A stretch of DNA of 64,000 nucleotides from Terricaulis silvestris (GTDB lineage Bacteria; Pseudomonadota; Alphaproteobacteria; Caulobacterales; Aquidulcibacteraceae). Positions within the stretch are counted from its first letter, which is position 1; each line of letters begins with the position of its first letter. A program made the translations under genes and the position numbers. Positions 44,621-53,829 of this stretch are shown here, in pieces. The DNA is taken from the NCBI RefSeq assembly GCF_009792355.1, contig NZ_CP047045.1:2320501-2384500 (forward strand). Direction: 5' to 3'. Below the pieces are notes generated by a model. The model saw only the letters and a list, made by a program, of their open reading frames with translations. It did not search any database and had not been told where the DNA came from.

Positions 44621-46447
44621 ATGGCAGGTCCAGCTCTCGCGCACGCAAAGGACTTGCGCCTAACGCTGGGCAGCGCGCCGCTGTTCGAAGGCGTCTCCTT
44701 CGTCCTGCACAAGGGCGAGTGCGCCGCGCTCATCGGCGCCAATGGCGCCGGTAAATCGACGCTGATCCGCATGCTCGCCGGAGAAGCTGAACCGGACTCA
44801 GGCATCATCACCTATGCCTCCGGCACGGTGGTGGCGCTGGCGCGCCAAGAGCCGGATATGGAGGGCTTCGCCACCCTCCGCGACTACGCACGGGCGCCTT
44901 CTGTCAGCATCGCCAGCAGCGACCGTCCGGCGCCCGCGCACGACGCTGACTCCGAACTCGAACTCTTCGGGCTTGATCCCTATCGCGCGCCTACCGGTCT
45001 CTCCGGCGGCGAGACGCGCCGCGCTTCTCTCGCGCGTGCATTCGCCGCTGGGCCAGACATTCTGCTCCTCGACGAACCAACGAACCATCTCGACATCGCG
45101 GCGATCGAACTGCTTGAACAACGTGTCGCTGCGTTCAACGGCGCCTGCCTGATCGTCAGTCACGACCGCCGCTTCCTCGAACGCGTCACCACCGCGACGC
45201 TTTGGTTGCGGCAACGCCGCGTCCTCACATCCGACGAAGGCTATGCGCAGTTCGAGAGCTGGGCAGAACGCATTGAGGTCGAAGAGGAACGCTACGCCGC
45301 GCGGCTCGAAACCCACCTCAAAGCCGAAGAGCACTGGCTCCGCCGCGGCGTCACAGCCCGCCGCTCGCGCAACGAAGGTCGTCGCCGCAAGCTGGAAGCC
45401 ATGCGCACGGAAAAGCGCGACTTCAAGGCTCTCAGCGCAACGCCAAAGGCTGCGTTGCAAGCCGACAAGGGCGCGGAATCCTCGAAGCTGGTGATCGAGG
45501 CCAAACGCGTATCGATCGCGTACGGACGTCCCATCGTGACCGACTTCTCCACCCGCATCATGCGCGGTGATCGCGTCGGCGTCGTCGGCGCCAATGGCGC
45601 GGGTAAGACGACACTGCTCGAACTTCTGCTCCAGCGCCGCGATCCGGAGTCCGGCGAAGTTCGCTTGGGCGGCAACCTCGAAATCGCCTACGTCGATCAA
45701 TCGCGCGCCATCTTGGGCAACGCCGGCACCATCTGGGACGCGCTTGCGCCACGCGGGGGCGATCAGATCATGGTGCGGGGCCGGCCAAAGCACGTCGCTG
45801 CGTACGCCGGCGAATTTCTGTTCTCGCCCGCGCAGCTCCGGCAACCCATCGACGCGCTTTCCGGCGGCGAACGCAATCGCCTCGCGCTAGCGGTGGCGCT
45901 GGCCAAGCCGGCGAACCTGCTCGTGCTCGATGAGCCGACGAACGATCTCGATATTGATACGCTCGACGCGCTCGAAGATATGCTCGCCGCTTACGACGGC
46001 ACCGTGATCCTGGTCAGCCACGATCGGGCCTTTCTCGACGGCGTTGCAACGCAAATCATTGGCCCCCTCGGCGACGGCAAGTGGGTGGAGGCACCGGGCG
46101 GCTGGTCTGATTTCGAGCGCGAGTATGGCGGTGTGAAACCGAAACGCCGCGAGCAACCTGCAGCTCAACGCGCCGAACCCAAGCCGCAAGCGCCACGCAA
46201 GGCCACCAAGCTGAGCTACAAGGACGAACGTCGCGCCGCTGAACTCGATACGCTGCTGCCGAAGCTATCTGCGGAAATCGGCGTACTCGAAGCAAGTCTC
46301 GCCGCTTCCGGCGTCTTCGAGCGTGACCCGAAAGCGTTCCACACGACCGCAGCCCGCCTCGAAGCGGCGCGGGCCGAGCACATTGCTGGCGAAGGCGAAT
46401 GGTTGGAGATTGAACTCAAGCGCGAGGCGCTCGCGTCGGAGGAATGA
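44621..46447 (+). CDS. uup: ABC-F ATPase Uup
   Basis: Predicted 608 aa with two ABC domains: Walker A GANGAGKSTL and GANGAGKTTL, signatures LSGGETRR and LSGGERNR, Walker B LLLDEPTNHLD and LVLDEPTNDLD. Between them is a charged linker (HLKAEEHWLRRGVTARRSRNEGRRRKLEAMR), the P-site tRNA interaction motif region. No membrane segments. The C-terminal extension with KATKLSYKDERRAAELDTLL is the coiled-coil DNA-binding domain typical of Uup, which acts on ribosomes and affects precise excision of transposons. Confidence 0.9.
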   Translation: MAGPALAHAKDLRLTLGSAPLFEGVSFVLHKGECAALIGANGAGKSTLIRMLAGEAEPDSGIITYASGTVVALARQEPDMEGFATLRDYARAPSVSIASSDRPAPAHDADSELELFGLDPYRAPTGLSGGETRRASLARAFAAGPDILLLDEPTNHLDIAAIELLEQRVAAFNGACLIVSHDRRFLERVTTATLWLRQRRVLTSDEGYAQFESWAERIEVEEERYAARLETHLKAEEHWLRRGVTARRSRNEGRRRKLEAMRTEKRDFKALSATPKAALQADKGAESSKLVIEAKRVSIAYGRPIVTDFSTRIMRGDRVGVVGANGAGKTTLLELLLQRRDPESGEVRLGGNLEIAYVDQSRAILGNAGTIWDALAPRGGDQIMVRGRPKHVAAYAGEFLFSPAQLRQPIDALSGGERNRLALAVALAKPANLLVLDEPTNDLDIDTLDALEDMLAAYDGTVILVSHDRAFLDGVATQIIGPLGDGKWVEAPGGWSDFEREYGGVKPKRREQPAAQRAEPKPQAPRKATKLSYKDERRAAELDTLLPKLSAEIGVLEASLAASGVFERDPKAFHTTAARLEAARAEHIAGEGEWLEIELKREALASEE

Positions 46448-46483
46448 ATCCTCTGTTAACCGTGTGCGGGCATGGTCACAGCC

Positions 46484-46918
46484 ATGCGTCTGACCTCGCC
46501 CTTCATCGCCCTGGCACTCGGCGCCGCGCTCGCGGTGGCGACTTCGGCCAATGCCACCAGCCAGCGCGTTAACGGCTCATATACGAGTGTGACGACACAC
46601 GACGCCAACGCATGCGCGCGCGCTTGCGCCGACGACGGGCTCTGCATTGCCTGGATCCGACACGCCGACGGCGCCTGCGCACTTATGGCGATCGCGCCTG
46701 AGACGCCGGCGCCGACCGGCACCGAGGCCGGCATCGCCTCGCGCGCGCCTTCGTTTGCTGCATGGCCCGCTCCAAGCGCGGCCACAGAACCCGTAATCGC
46801 GTTGCCCATCGCAACGCAGGAAACCGCATTTCACCAGCCGGAAACCGAGGCGACACTGGCGCTCCTCGGCGGGCCTGATGGGGAAACGCTGCGCCCTCGT
46901 CTCGGAGGCCGGCAATGA
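46484..46918 (+). CDS. Small secreted protein with PAN/apple-like cysteine pattern
   Basis: Predicted 144 aa. Signal peptide MRLTSPFIALALGAALAVAT with cleavage near ATSANA. The mature N-terminal part THDANACARACADDGLCIAW and DGACALM carries four cysteines spaced as in PAN/apple domains, which bind proteins or sugars. The remainder is low-complexity Ala/Pro. The ATG at 46484 was preferred over a GTG 12 bases upstream because it gives a compact signal peptide. Function unknown. Confidence 0.68.
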   Translation: MRLTSPFIALALGAALAVATSANATSQRVNGSYTSVTTHDANACARACADDGLCIAWIRHADGACALMAIAPETPAPTGTEAGIASRAPSFAAWPAPSAATEPVIALPIATQETAFHQPETEATLALLGGPDGETLRPRLGGRQ

Positions 46919-46923
46919 AGCGC

Positions 46924-46962
46924 GCGGGACAATTTATTAACGGGCGTGAATTAGTGTCCCGC
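46924..46962. promoter_or_regulatory. Inverted repeat between the secreted protein gene and DUF2336
   Basis: GCGGGACA at 46924-46931 and TGTCCCGC at 46955-46962 are perfect 8-bp arms with a 23-base AT-richer centre (ATTTATTAACGGGCGTGAAT...). It starts 6 bases after the stop of the secreted protein gene and ends 23 bases before the DUF2336 ATG. It could be a terminator-like hairpin, a regulator operator, or a 5' UTR stem. No T-tract follows, which argues against an intrinsic terminator. Confidence 0.5.
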
Positions 46963-46985
46963 CGGATTCAGGAGCTCCCGGCCTA

Positions 46986-48059
46986 ATGTCCCAACCGCGC
47001 TTCGCAAAACTGGTTGACCTTGCGCGCACGACCGATAGCGGCCAGCGCCGCGAGTTGCTGCGCGAAGTCACCGATCTCTTTTTCGAAACTTCCGCCTCGC
47101 GCTCGGAGCGCGAAACGGCGCTGTTCGATGATGTGCTCCAACTCGTCGCCGCCGAGATGCAGGAGAATGTCCTGGCGGAGTTGGCGCAACAATTCGCCAA
47201 TGCAGACGACGCGCCCGTGGGCCTGATGCGCGACCTGGCCAACCACGCCTTTGAGATTTCCGAACCGGTGCTGAGGAACAGCCGCGTGCTCGATGAGCAA
47301 ACCCTGCTCCAGATCGTGAACTATCAAAGCCAGCAGCACATCAAGGCCGTCGCTCAACGCGATCAAGTCAGCGAGACGCTCTCCGACGCCATCGTGAAGT
47401 TCGGTGATGACAATGCGCTCGATGCGCTCATCCGCAACGAAGGCGCCGACGTCTCGCGCACCAGCATGGAAGCCGCCGTCGATCGCGCACGCCGCAACGC
47501 CGTGCTGCATGAAGGCGTGGTTCAACGCCGCGACCTGCCGCTCGATCTCTTGAACGAAATGTATTTCGTCGTCGAAGCGAGCCTGCGCAACCAGATCATG
47601 CAGCGCAACGCCTCGGTCGATCCCGCCACACTGGACGCCGCCCTCTCCAAGGCGCGCGCTCGCATCACCAAGTCGGTCGGCGACATGGGCGCGGAAGCGA
47701 AGAACGCGATGGCGTTCATCCAGTCGAAGAAGAACAACGGCGAACTCAATGCGCGCCTGCTGGTTTCGCTCTATCGCGAAGCCAAACGCACCCACTTCCT
47801 CTACGGCCTGGCCGAAATCACCAATCTCGAACACGAGACGGTCGCCAGTCTGCTTGAGCGCAAAGACATCGACGGCCTCGCCATGATCTGCCGCGCCTCG
47901 AACATCGAGCGCCCGCTGTTCGTCACGCTGGCGGTGCTGGCATGCGGCGGCGAAGAGGCGATGGACCGGGCCGAAGAGTTCGGCAAGCTCTACAACGCCG
48001 TACCGATCGAAGCCGCGCAACGCGCCATGCGCTTCATGAAAGTGCGCAAAGCGGCCTAA
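46986..48059 (+). CDS. DUF2336 domain-containing protein
   Basis: Predicted 357 aa, all helical. The N-terminal part (FAKLVDLARTTDSGQRRELLREVTDLFFE) and the repeat-like HEAT-type segments (DLANHAFEISEPVLRNSRVLDEQTLLQIV, QRDQVSETLSDAIVKFGDDNALDALIRNEGADVSRTSMEA) are typical of DUF2336, a family found almost only in alphaproteobacteria and without assigned function. No signal peptide or membrane helix. It is convergent with prfC, the two stops overlapping by 4 bases. A second family member is encoded at the end of the window. Confidence 0.9.
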   Translation: MSQPRFAKLVDLARTTDSGQRRELLREVTDLFFETSASRSERETALFDDVLQLVAAEMQENVLAELAQQFANADDAPVGLMRDLANHAFEISEPVLRNSRVLDEQTLLQIVNYQSQQHIKAVAQRDQVSETLSDAIVKFGDDNALDALIRNEGADVSRTSMEAAVDRARRNAVLHEGVVQRRDLPLDLLNEMYFVVEASLRNQIMQRNASVDPATLDAALSKARARITKSVGDMGAEAKNAMAFIQSKKNNGELNARLLVSLYREAKRTHFLYGLAEITNLEHETVASLLERKDIDGLAMICRASNIERPLFVTLAVLACGGEEAMDRAEEFGKLYNAVPIEAAQRAMRFMKVRKAA

Positions 48060-49660
48060 GCCGCGCGTTCCTTGGTGTCGGAGAAGCGAACCTTGGGGTT
48101 CTTCTCCTGCACATAGCCGATTTCCCAGGCGCTTTTGCCGAGATAGACCGGCGAGCCATCGACGTCTTCAGCCATCTGCGACTGCGACTTGTCGATGAAC
48201 GCATCCAGATCGGCGCGCGCATCGGCGCTTACCCACCGCGCAGCTTGATACGGCGACGTTTCGAACACGACGTCCAAGCCGTATTCCGCCTTCATCCGCT
48301 CGTCGAGCACATCAAACTGCAGCGCGCCGACGGCCCCAACCACAAGGTCGCCGCCCTGCACCGGCTTGAACACCTGCGTCACGCCCTCTTCGCCCAGCGA
48401 CTCCAGCGCTTTGCGCAAGTGCTTCTGCTTCAGCGGATCGCGCACGCGCACGCGTTTCAGAATTTCCGGCGCGAAGTTCGGAATGCCCTGAAACACCACT
48501 TCGCCGCTTTGCGACAGCGAGTCCCCGACGCGCAGACCGCCATGGCTCGGTATGCCGATGACATCGCCCGGAAACGCCTCGTCGGCGATCTCGCGCTCTT
48601 GCGCCATGAACATCAGCGGATTGTGGACGTTGAAGCCCTTGCCCGCCGCCGTCTTCAACGTCATGCCGCGCTGAAACTTGCCCGACGAAATGCGGAAGAA
48701 GCCGACGCGGTCGCGATGCTTCGGGTCCATGTTCGCTTGGATCTTGAAGATGAAGCCGGTGACATCGGCGCGTCCTGGCGCGACTTCCGTCTCCGTGCCT
48801 TTCACCGTCGCCTTCAACGGTCGCGGCGGCGGCGCATTCGCCGCCAGCCCCGCCAACAGTTCCAGCACACCGAAGCGTCGCAATGCCGAACCGAAGTAAA
48901 CTGGCGTTAGGTGGCCTTCGCGAAACGCGGTCAGATCGAACTTTGGCAGCCCTTCGCGCGCCAGCTCAGCCGTCTCTTCCAGTTCCTTGCGGACATCGTC
49001 CGTGACGTTGTGCAAGTAGGAGTTCGTCCCGCGCTTCTGCCGATCCTCGACAGCAAAACCCTCTTCGCCATGCTCCAGCCGGCGGAACGGCACGAACTCT
49101 TCCGTTGACAGATCGAGCATTCCGGCAAAGCGCTGCCCGGACGCGGCCGGCCAATACATCGGCGCGGTATCCATCGCGAGCTTGGAGTGTATCTCATCCA
49201 GCAGCTCGAACGGATCGAGCGCCTCACGGTCCATCTTGTTGATGAACGTTGTGATCGGGATGTCGCGCAGACGGCAGACTTCGAACAGCTTCAGCGTCTG
49301 CGGCTCGATGCCCTTTGCGGCATCGAGCACCATGATCGCGGAATCTGCCGCAGTCAGCGTTCTGTAGGTGTCTTCCGAGAAATCCTCGTGGCCCGGCGTG
49401 TCGAGCAGATTGAACACCAAGCCTTGGTGCTCGAACATCATCACCGACGACGACACCGAAATCCCGCGCTCGCGCTCGATCTTCATCCAGTCGGACTTGG
49501 TGCGCCGCGCCTGCCCGCGCGCAGCAACTTCGCCGGCCAAGTGAATGGCGCCGCCGGCGAGCAGCAGGCCTTCGGTCAGCGTCGTTTTGCCGGCGTCGGG
49601 GTGCGAGATGATCGCAAACGTGCGGCGGCGAGCGGCCTCGGTGGCGGGGTCGGCGGACAT
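48056..49660 (-). CDS. prfC: Peptide chain release factor 3 (RF3)
   Basis: Predicted 534 aa. GTPase domain with P-loop ISHPDAGKTTLTE, the switch motif RGISVSSSVM, DTPGHEDFSED and NKMDREA, then RF3-specific domains 2 and 3 (FKIQANMDPKHRDRVGFFRISSGKF, VGALQFDVLDERMKAEYGLDV). RF3 is a translational GTPase that recycles RF1/RF2 and takes part in quality control after mistranslation. It stands alone on this strand. Confidence 0.97.
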   Translation of the reverse strand: MSADPATEAARRRTFAIISHPDAGKTTLTEGLLLAGGAIHLAGEVAARGQARRTKSDWMKIERERGISVSSSVMMFEHQGLVFNLLDTPGHEDFSEDTYRTLTAADSAIMVLDAAKGIEPQTLKLFEVCRLRDIPITTFINKMDREALDPFELLDEIHSKLAMDTAPMYWPAASGQRFAGMLDLSTEEFVPFRRLEHGEEGFAVEDRQKRGTNSYLHNVTDDVRKELEETAELAREGLPKFDLTAFREGHLTPVYFGSALRRFGVLELLAGLAANAPPPRPLKATVKGTETEVAPGRADVTGFIFKIQANMDPKHRDRVGFFRISSGKFQRGMTLKTAAGKGFNVHNPLMFMAQEREIADEAFPGDVIGIPSHGGLRVGDSLSQSGEVVFQGIPNFAPEILKRVRVRDPLKQKHLRKALESLGEEGVTQVFKPVQGGDLVVGAVGALQFDVLDERMKAEYGLDVVFETSPYQAARWVSADARADLDAFIDKSQSQMAEDVDGSPVYLGKSAWEIGYVQEKNPKVRFSDTKERAA

Positions 49661-49726
49661 GGCATCCAGGGTTAAAGCGAAGCGCGCGTTTACGCTCCCC
49701 GGCGCAGCGGAGCAACCCGAACCGCC

Positions 49727-50074
49727 TCAAGCCGCGCCGGAATCGACCCGTTCCATCAGGAAATGGCGGCCAAACTTGTCCTCGATCTCGATCACCCAGA
49801 CATCCGGATCGTTGTCGGCCCGCTTGCGCACGTAGGCGTCCACATCCGCCTCAACGTCCCCGAGCGACCCCGCGGAGAGGTCAAGCCAAATACGCTCCCC
49901 CTCACCATCGCGCGCCGGCGCATAGAGCCGGGCCTTGCCGTTCATGGTCGCCACCTTGACCAACACCGCCCCGGCGTCCGTGTCGCCCTTGCGGGTCACG
50001 CCCGCGAAGGCGCCGGCGATGGCGGCCCGGCGCATCAGCGCCGTGGCCCAAAAATCGGTCTTCAGCTCGTCCAT
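49727..50074 (-). CDS. DUF1491 family protein
   Basis: Predicted 115 aa, intracellular. Segments ALMRRAAIAGAFAGVTRKGDTDAGAVLVKV, KARLYAPARDGEGERIW and DVWVIEIEDKFGRHFL match the alphaproteobacterial DUF1491 family, which has no known function. It is 66 bases upstream of prfC in the same direction and divergent from the secreted protein gene at 50132. Confidence 0.85.
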   Translation of the reverse strand: MDELKTDFWATALMRRAAIAGAFAGVTRKGDTDAGAVLVKVATMNGKARLYAPARDGEGERIWLDLSAGSLGDVEADVDAYVRKRADNDPDVWVIEIEDKFGRHFLMERVDSGAA

Positions 50075-50131
50075 GCCGCACCCCGGCGTTCACTAGAACG
50101 CAACCACCACACCTTAACCTTTGCCGCTCGC

Positions 50132-50977
50132 ATGCGCCTCCTCTTCCTTGCCGCGGCCTTTGGCCTGCTGACCGCCGCTTCGGCCTCCGCTGACGCGCCC
50201 AACGCACGCGCCGCCTACGCCGAGCGCCGGGGCTTGATCGAAGCCGACACGCAATGCCGCCTCTTCACCACCTCAATCCGCTCCGCACTCCAAGTTGGCG
50301 CCGCCCAAGCCCGCGGCGCGCTGCTGCGCTCAGGCTGGACCAACGCGCAGATGCGTGAACTGGAAAACGCCGCCGTCACCGCCGCGCGCGCCCGCACGTG
50401 CACCGACCAGCGCACGACGACTGCCGCCGCCGACGTGCGGCGCGTGTTCGGCATGTGGGTCAACGCCGGCACGATGGAATTTCCGGGCTGGGAACGCACC
50501 TGGATCGCGCGCCGCGCCGCGGTCACCGATCCAGCCTGGCGCTTGAGCCAAGCCGTCGATGCGCCAATCCCCGCCGTGTTCGGCGTGCGCCAAAGCGGCG
50601 ACGCACAACACCTCACCCTCGTTATCCTCGTCGCGCGCGGCGCGACCGCGCCAACGTCCGTCACACTGGTCATGCGCGATGCTGCACGAGCGCGCGTGCA
50701 AGAAGTCAGTCTCACACAACGTATGTCCTACGGCATCGAAGCCGGTGTTCCCGCGCCCAACGCCGCGACCAGCGCGCCATCAACGCGCACAATTGAACAT
50801 CTCGAGGGCGGCCGCTCGCAAGCTGTGTTCACGTTCCCGGATACAGCCTTCCGCGCACTGATGACGCTCGACCCGCGCGAGTCCGTAGAACTGCGCGTAT
50901 CGGGCCGCACAACGCAGCGTTTGTTCGTTGAAGTCGGCGACGTCGGCGCAGCGCGCGCCTTTCTTACGATCCGCTAG
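50132..50977 (+). CDS. Secreted hypothetical protein
   Basis: Predicted 281 aa. Signal peptide MRLLFLAAAFGLLTAASASA, then a helical N-terminal part (AYAERRGLIEADTQCRLFTTSIRSALQVGAAQARGALLRSG, with paired Cys in TQCRL and RTCTDQ) and a C-terminal beta-rich half (TLVILVARGATAPTSVTLVMRDAARARVQEV, ELRVSGRTTQRLFVEVGD). No family recognised. The frame is open upstream over the DUF1491 gene but the signal peptide fixes the ATG at 50132. Convergent with the DivJ-like kinase with stops overlapping by 4 bases. Confidence 0.8.
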   Translation: MRLLFLAAAFGLLTAASASADAPNARAAYAERRGLIEADTQCRLFTTSIRSALQVGAAQARGALLRSGWTNAQMRELENAAVTAARARTCTDQRTTTAAADVRRVFGMWVNAGTMEFPGWERTWIARRAAVTDPAWRLSQAVDAPIPAVFGVRQSGDAQHLTLVILVARGATAPTSVTLVMRDAARARVQEVSLTQRMSYGIEAGVPAPNAATSAPSTRTIEHLEGGRSQAVFTFPDTAFRALMTLDPRESVELRVSGRTTQRLFVEVGDVGAARAFLTIR

Positions 50978-52227
50978 GGCGCCAGCACTGGCAGCGTGAT
51001 ACGAACGAGCGCGCCGCCGCCTGGTGCGTCGTGGAAACTCAGCGCGCCGCCGTGCAATACCGCGAGAGCGCGCACGAGCGACAATCCAAGTCCGGTCCCC
51101 TCAGCCCGCGCGCCGCCTGAACCGCGCTCATACGCCTGGCCAAGCTTCTCGCGCTCTTCCTCGGGAATGCCCGGTCCGTTGTCCGTCGTATCCAGCACTA
51201 GCGCGCCGTCCACCATTGCCGCACTCACGAACACGCGGCCGCCCTCCGGCGTGAACTTGATCGCGTTGCCCACCGTGTTGATCAACATGCGCTTCACGGA
51301 GCGATCGTCGGCGCGCACCATCAGCGGCGTCTCCGGCGTCAGCATGCCCAGTGCGATCTGCTTCTTCTCAGCGCTATCGGTAGAAAGCCGCGTCACCTCT
51401 TCCACGACGGCGCGCACATCAAACGTCTGCAGATCAAGCTCGTACCGCCCCGCCTCGATGCGCGAGAGATCAAGCAGATCGTTGACCAGACTAAGTAGGT
51501 GCGTGCCGCTTTTACGAATGAGGCCCGCGTACTCGACATAGCGATCGCTGATGTCGCCGAAGATCTTGCGCTCGATCATCTCGGAGAAGCCGAGGATGTG
51601 CGTCAGCGGCGTGCGCAATTCGTGCGACACTTCCGCAATGCGCTGGCTCATCGCCGCTTCGCGCGTGTGCGCGCGCCGCCCAAGCGCCATCACGCCGGCG
51701 GCAAAAACGATCGAAACCACGGTCATGATCTCCGCAAATGGTCCGAGTTCCGCGCGCGCGTCGAAGCGCGATAACAGCGCTGCCAGCGCATATCCCAACA
51801 CCGCTGCCGCGCCCGCTTCCGGCGCCCAGGGCCTCCCCAGCGCGATCGCCATGGCCGGCACTATCAACAGCCCCGCCGCCAGCGGCGAACTGGCCCCACC
51901 GGTTCCCGCGACCAAACCTGTCAGAGCTGTAAGCCAAACCGCGAGCCAACCCGCGTCGGCCCACTTCCGGCCAAAACGCAGCAACAAGGTGAAACCCGTT
52001 AACGCTGGCGCGATCGCCAAAGCAGCAGCTAGCGCGGTCGGTGCGCGCTCTGCACCGTTCGCAAATGCCAAAAGCACCGCCGAAACGACGCCCGCAAGCC
52101 AAAACCAGCACGCCATCCCCAGCGCCACTGCGCGTGGCGCTGCTATTGCTGGAGAGTTTGCTGCGTGTTGTGTTGACACTGAGAGCCGGCCCGCGAGTAA
52201 AAGACTTCTTAACGCGATGGCGGACAT
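50974..52227 (-). CDS. DivJ-like membrane histidine kinase
   Basis: Predicted 417 aa. About six hydrophobic helices occupy residues 34-185, without a large periplasmic domain, then HisKA with EVSHELRTPLTHILGFSEMI (phospho-accepting His202) and LVNDLLDLSRIEAGRYEL, and HATPase with TVGNAIKFTPEGG, DNGPGIP and GTGLGLSLVRALAVLHGG. The architecture and kinase motifs resemble Caulobacter DivJ, though DivJ is longer (about 600 aa). DivJ phosphorylates DivK and PleD in cell-cycle control. Orthology is a hypothesis. Confidence 0.85.
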   Translation of the reverse strand: MSAIALRSLLLAGRLSVSTQHAANSPAIAAPRAVALGMACWFWLAGVVSAVLLAFANGAERAPTALAAALAIAPALTGFTLLLRFGRKWADAGWLAVWLTALTGLVAGTGGASSPLAAGLLIVPAMAIALGRPWAPEAGAAAVLGYALAALLSRFDARAELGPFAEIMTVVSIVFAAGVMALGRRAHTREAAMSQRIAEVSHELRTPLTHILGFSEMIERKIFGDISDRYVEYAGLIRKSGTHLLSLVNDLLDLSRIEAGRYELDLQTFDVRAVVEEVTRLSTDSAEKKQIALGMLTPETPLMVRADDRSVKRMLINTVGNAIKFTPEGGRVFVSAAMVDGALVLDTTDNGPGIPEEEREKLGQAYERGSGGARAEGTGLGLSLVRALAVLHGGALSFHDAPGGGALVRITLPVLAP

Positions 52228-52290
52228 GCTGCCCGCTCTGAGTCGCCCTCGGAAGCGGACTCGCCATCAAGGATTTAGGGGAGTGAGCCC

Positions 52291-53355
52291 ATGCGAAGCC
52301 TAGCGGTCTGGACGACTACCGCTGCCGTCGCCCTTATTGGCGTCGCCAACGCTCAAACAGCTGCGCCCGCGGCCGAGGCCGCGCCCGCGGCGACGACCAG
52401 CGCAAGCGATCTGCAAAGTGCGATCACGGCTTACGCCGCGTATCACAACGATGTCTCCGGCCTGCGCGCATCGACGGTCGGCAACGCCAACCAGCTTGAG
52501 ACCGCGCTCGACACTGTTGCGCGCCACAACCGCGATGCGATCACACGCGGTTGGGTTGCCTACGGCGCCCAAACCGCCACGCAATCGCCGGCCTTCGTGC
52601 AAGGCGTCCGCGACGCCGCCGCCTATTACGGCCGCGATGCGGTGATCTGGGCCGTCACGGTCGATCCGTCTTACGCGCGCGGCCTGCGCGGCGGCCAAGA
52701 GGCCACCCGCTTACTGCTCGACTCCGCCAACGCAGACAGCGCCCGCATCATCAGCGTCGCCGACCGCTATCAGGAACTCGCCTACTCGCTGCAACGTCAG
52801 CGCTGGGCCAACCAGGTCGCGCCACAGCAAGCAGCGCGCGTGCAACGCATCCGCACGCTCGGCACCGCTAGCGGCCACACCGCAGCGATCCCGTCGGAAA
52901 TGTCGCCCCGCCTCACGGTTGCGCCGCTTTCGATCACCACGACGGACGCCACCGCTTACGGCGGCCGCCGCTTCTGGGACGCGCTCGGCGGCAACGCTGA
53001 AGTGACAGAAGTCGCCGCACAGCCGGTCACCTATCAGTGGCGCGCCAACGTCACCCGCGCCGAAGTGCTGGACCGCATGTCGGCGGTCGCGGCGCTGCAA
53101 GCGCTAGACGCGGTCGACGCCAACCAGAGCGCTGTCACCCGCCTTATCGCCGATCCGCGCTCGCGCGATTGCTTCGAGATGGCCCAACTGCAGCTTTATC
53201 AATGCATGTCGGCCGCGCGCTTTCGTTATGAAAACGCGTTCTGCCTTGGCCAGCACGGCCTCCGCGATATCGGTACCTGCATCGGCGCCGTCGCCCAGCC
53301 GGGTGAAACCGCGATGACACCCGTCACCACGGGCGGCAGCGGCGGGCGCGACTAA
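52291..53355 (+). CDS. Secreted hypothetical protein, Ala/Gln-rich
   Basis: Predicted 354 aa. Signal peptide MRSLAVWTTTAAVALIGVANA, an Ala/Pro linker, then a long helical domain (LQSAITAYAAYHNDVSGLRAS, FVQGVRDAAAYYGRDAVIWAVTVDPSYARGLRGGQEATRLLL) and a C-terminal cysteine-containing part (SRDCFEMAQLQLYQCMSAARFRYENAFCLG, with a further Cys in IGTCIG). No family recognised by eye; similar secreted proteins appear in Caulobacterales (recollection). Divergent from the DivJ-like kinase across a 63-base region. Confidence 0.82.
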   Translation: MRSLAVWTTTAAVALIGVANAQTAAPAAEAAPAATTSASDLQSAITAYAAYHNDVSGLRASTVGNANQLETALDTVARHNRDAITRGWVAYGAQTATQSPAFVQGVRDAAAYYGRDAVIWAVTVDPSYARGLRGGQEATRLLLDSANADSARIISVADRYQELAYSLQRQRWANQVAPQQAARVQRIRTLGTASGHTAAIPSEMSPRLTVAPLSITTTDATAYGGRRFWDALGGNAEVTEVAAQPVTYQWRANVTRAEVLDRMSAVAALQALDAVDANQSAVTRLIADPRSRDCFEMAQLQLYQCMSAARFRYENAFCLGQHGLRDIGTCIGAVAQPGETAMTPVTTGGSGGRD

Positions 53356-53397
53356 GCCGGCCTTGTTCTAAGCCGCGTTCCAGCGCATCTCAGGGCT

Positions 53398-53829
53398 ATG
53401 CCGAGCGCCGATCAAGCGATCCAAGACCTCGCTGACGAATTTGCGCTCCTCCCTGACTGGGAGGAGCGCATTTCGCATGTGATCGAGCTTGCGCGTTCGC
53501 TTGAACCGTTGCGTGACGACGAACGCACCGAACACAACCGCGTGCGCGGCTGCGCCAGCCAAGTCTGGTTGGTTTCGGAGCGCCGGCCCGAAACGCCGGA
53601 AAGGCTCTATTTCCGGGGAGATTCCGATGCGCACTTAGTGCGCGGCGAAATCGCCATGCTGATGCGGGTCTTCTCCGGTCGCACACCGTCGGAGATCCTC
53701 GCCGTCGATCCGCGCGCCATGTTCGATCGCCTCGGCCTTGGAGAAGCCCTGACAGCGCAACGCTCCAACGGCCTCTTCTCAATGATCAGTCGCATCCAAA
53801 GCGAAGCCCGCGCAGCGCAGAACGGCTAA
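53398..53829 (+). CDS. sufE: SufE family sulfur acceptor protein
   Basis: Predicted 143 aa. The SufE core is clear: ALLPDWEERISHVIELARSLEPL, then NRVRGCASQVWLVSE with the sulfur-accepting Cys52, and LVRGEIAMLMRVFSGRTPSEIL. SufE takes persulfide sulfur from SufS and passes it to the Fe-S assembly complex. Convergent with the DUF6456 gene (stops overlap by 4 bases). No suf operon is present in the window. Confidence 0.94.
   Translation: MPSADQAIQDLADEFALLPDWEERISHVIELARSLEPLRDDERTEHNRVRGCASQVWLVSERRPETPERLYFRGDSDAHLVRGEIAMLMRVFSGRTPSEILAVDPRAMFDRLGLGEALTAQRSNGLFSMISRIQSEARAAQNG

Noticed and set aside
46930-46952. Possible CtrA site (TTAA half-sites) in the DUF2336 upstream region
   Set aside because: Only one TTAA half-site is present; the second at the required 7-base spacing reads GAAT.
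49763-50131. N-terminal extension of the secreted 281-aa protein
   Set aside because: It runs antisense through the DUF1491 gene, and a perfect signal peptide starts at 50132.
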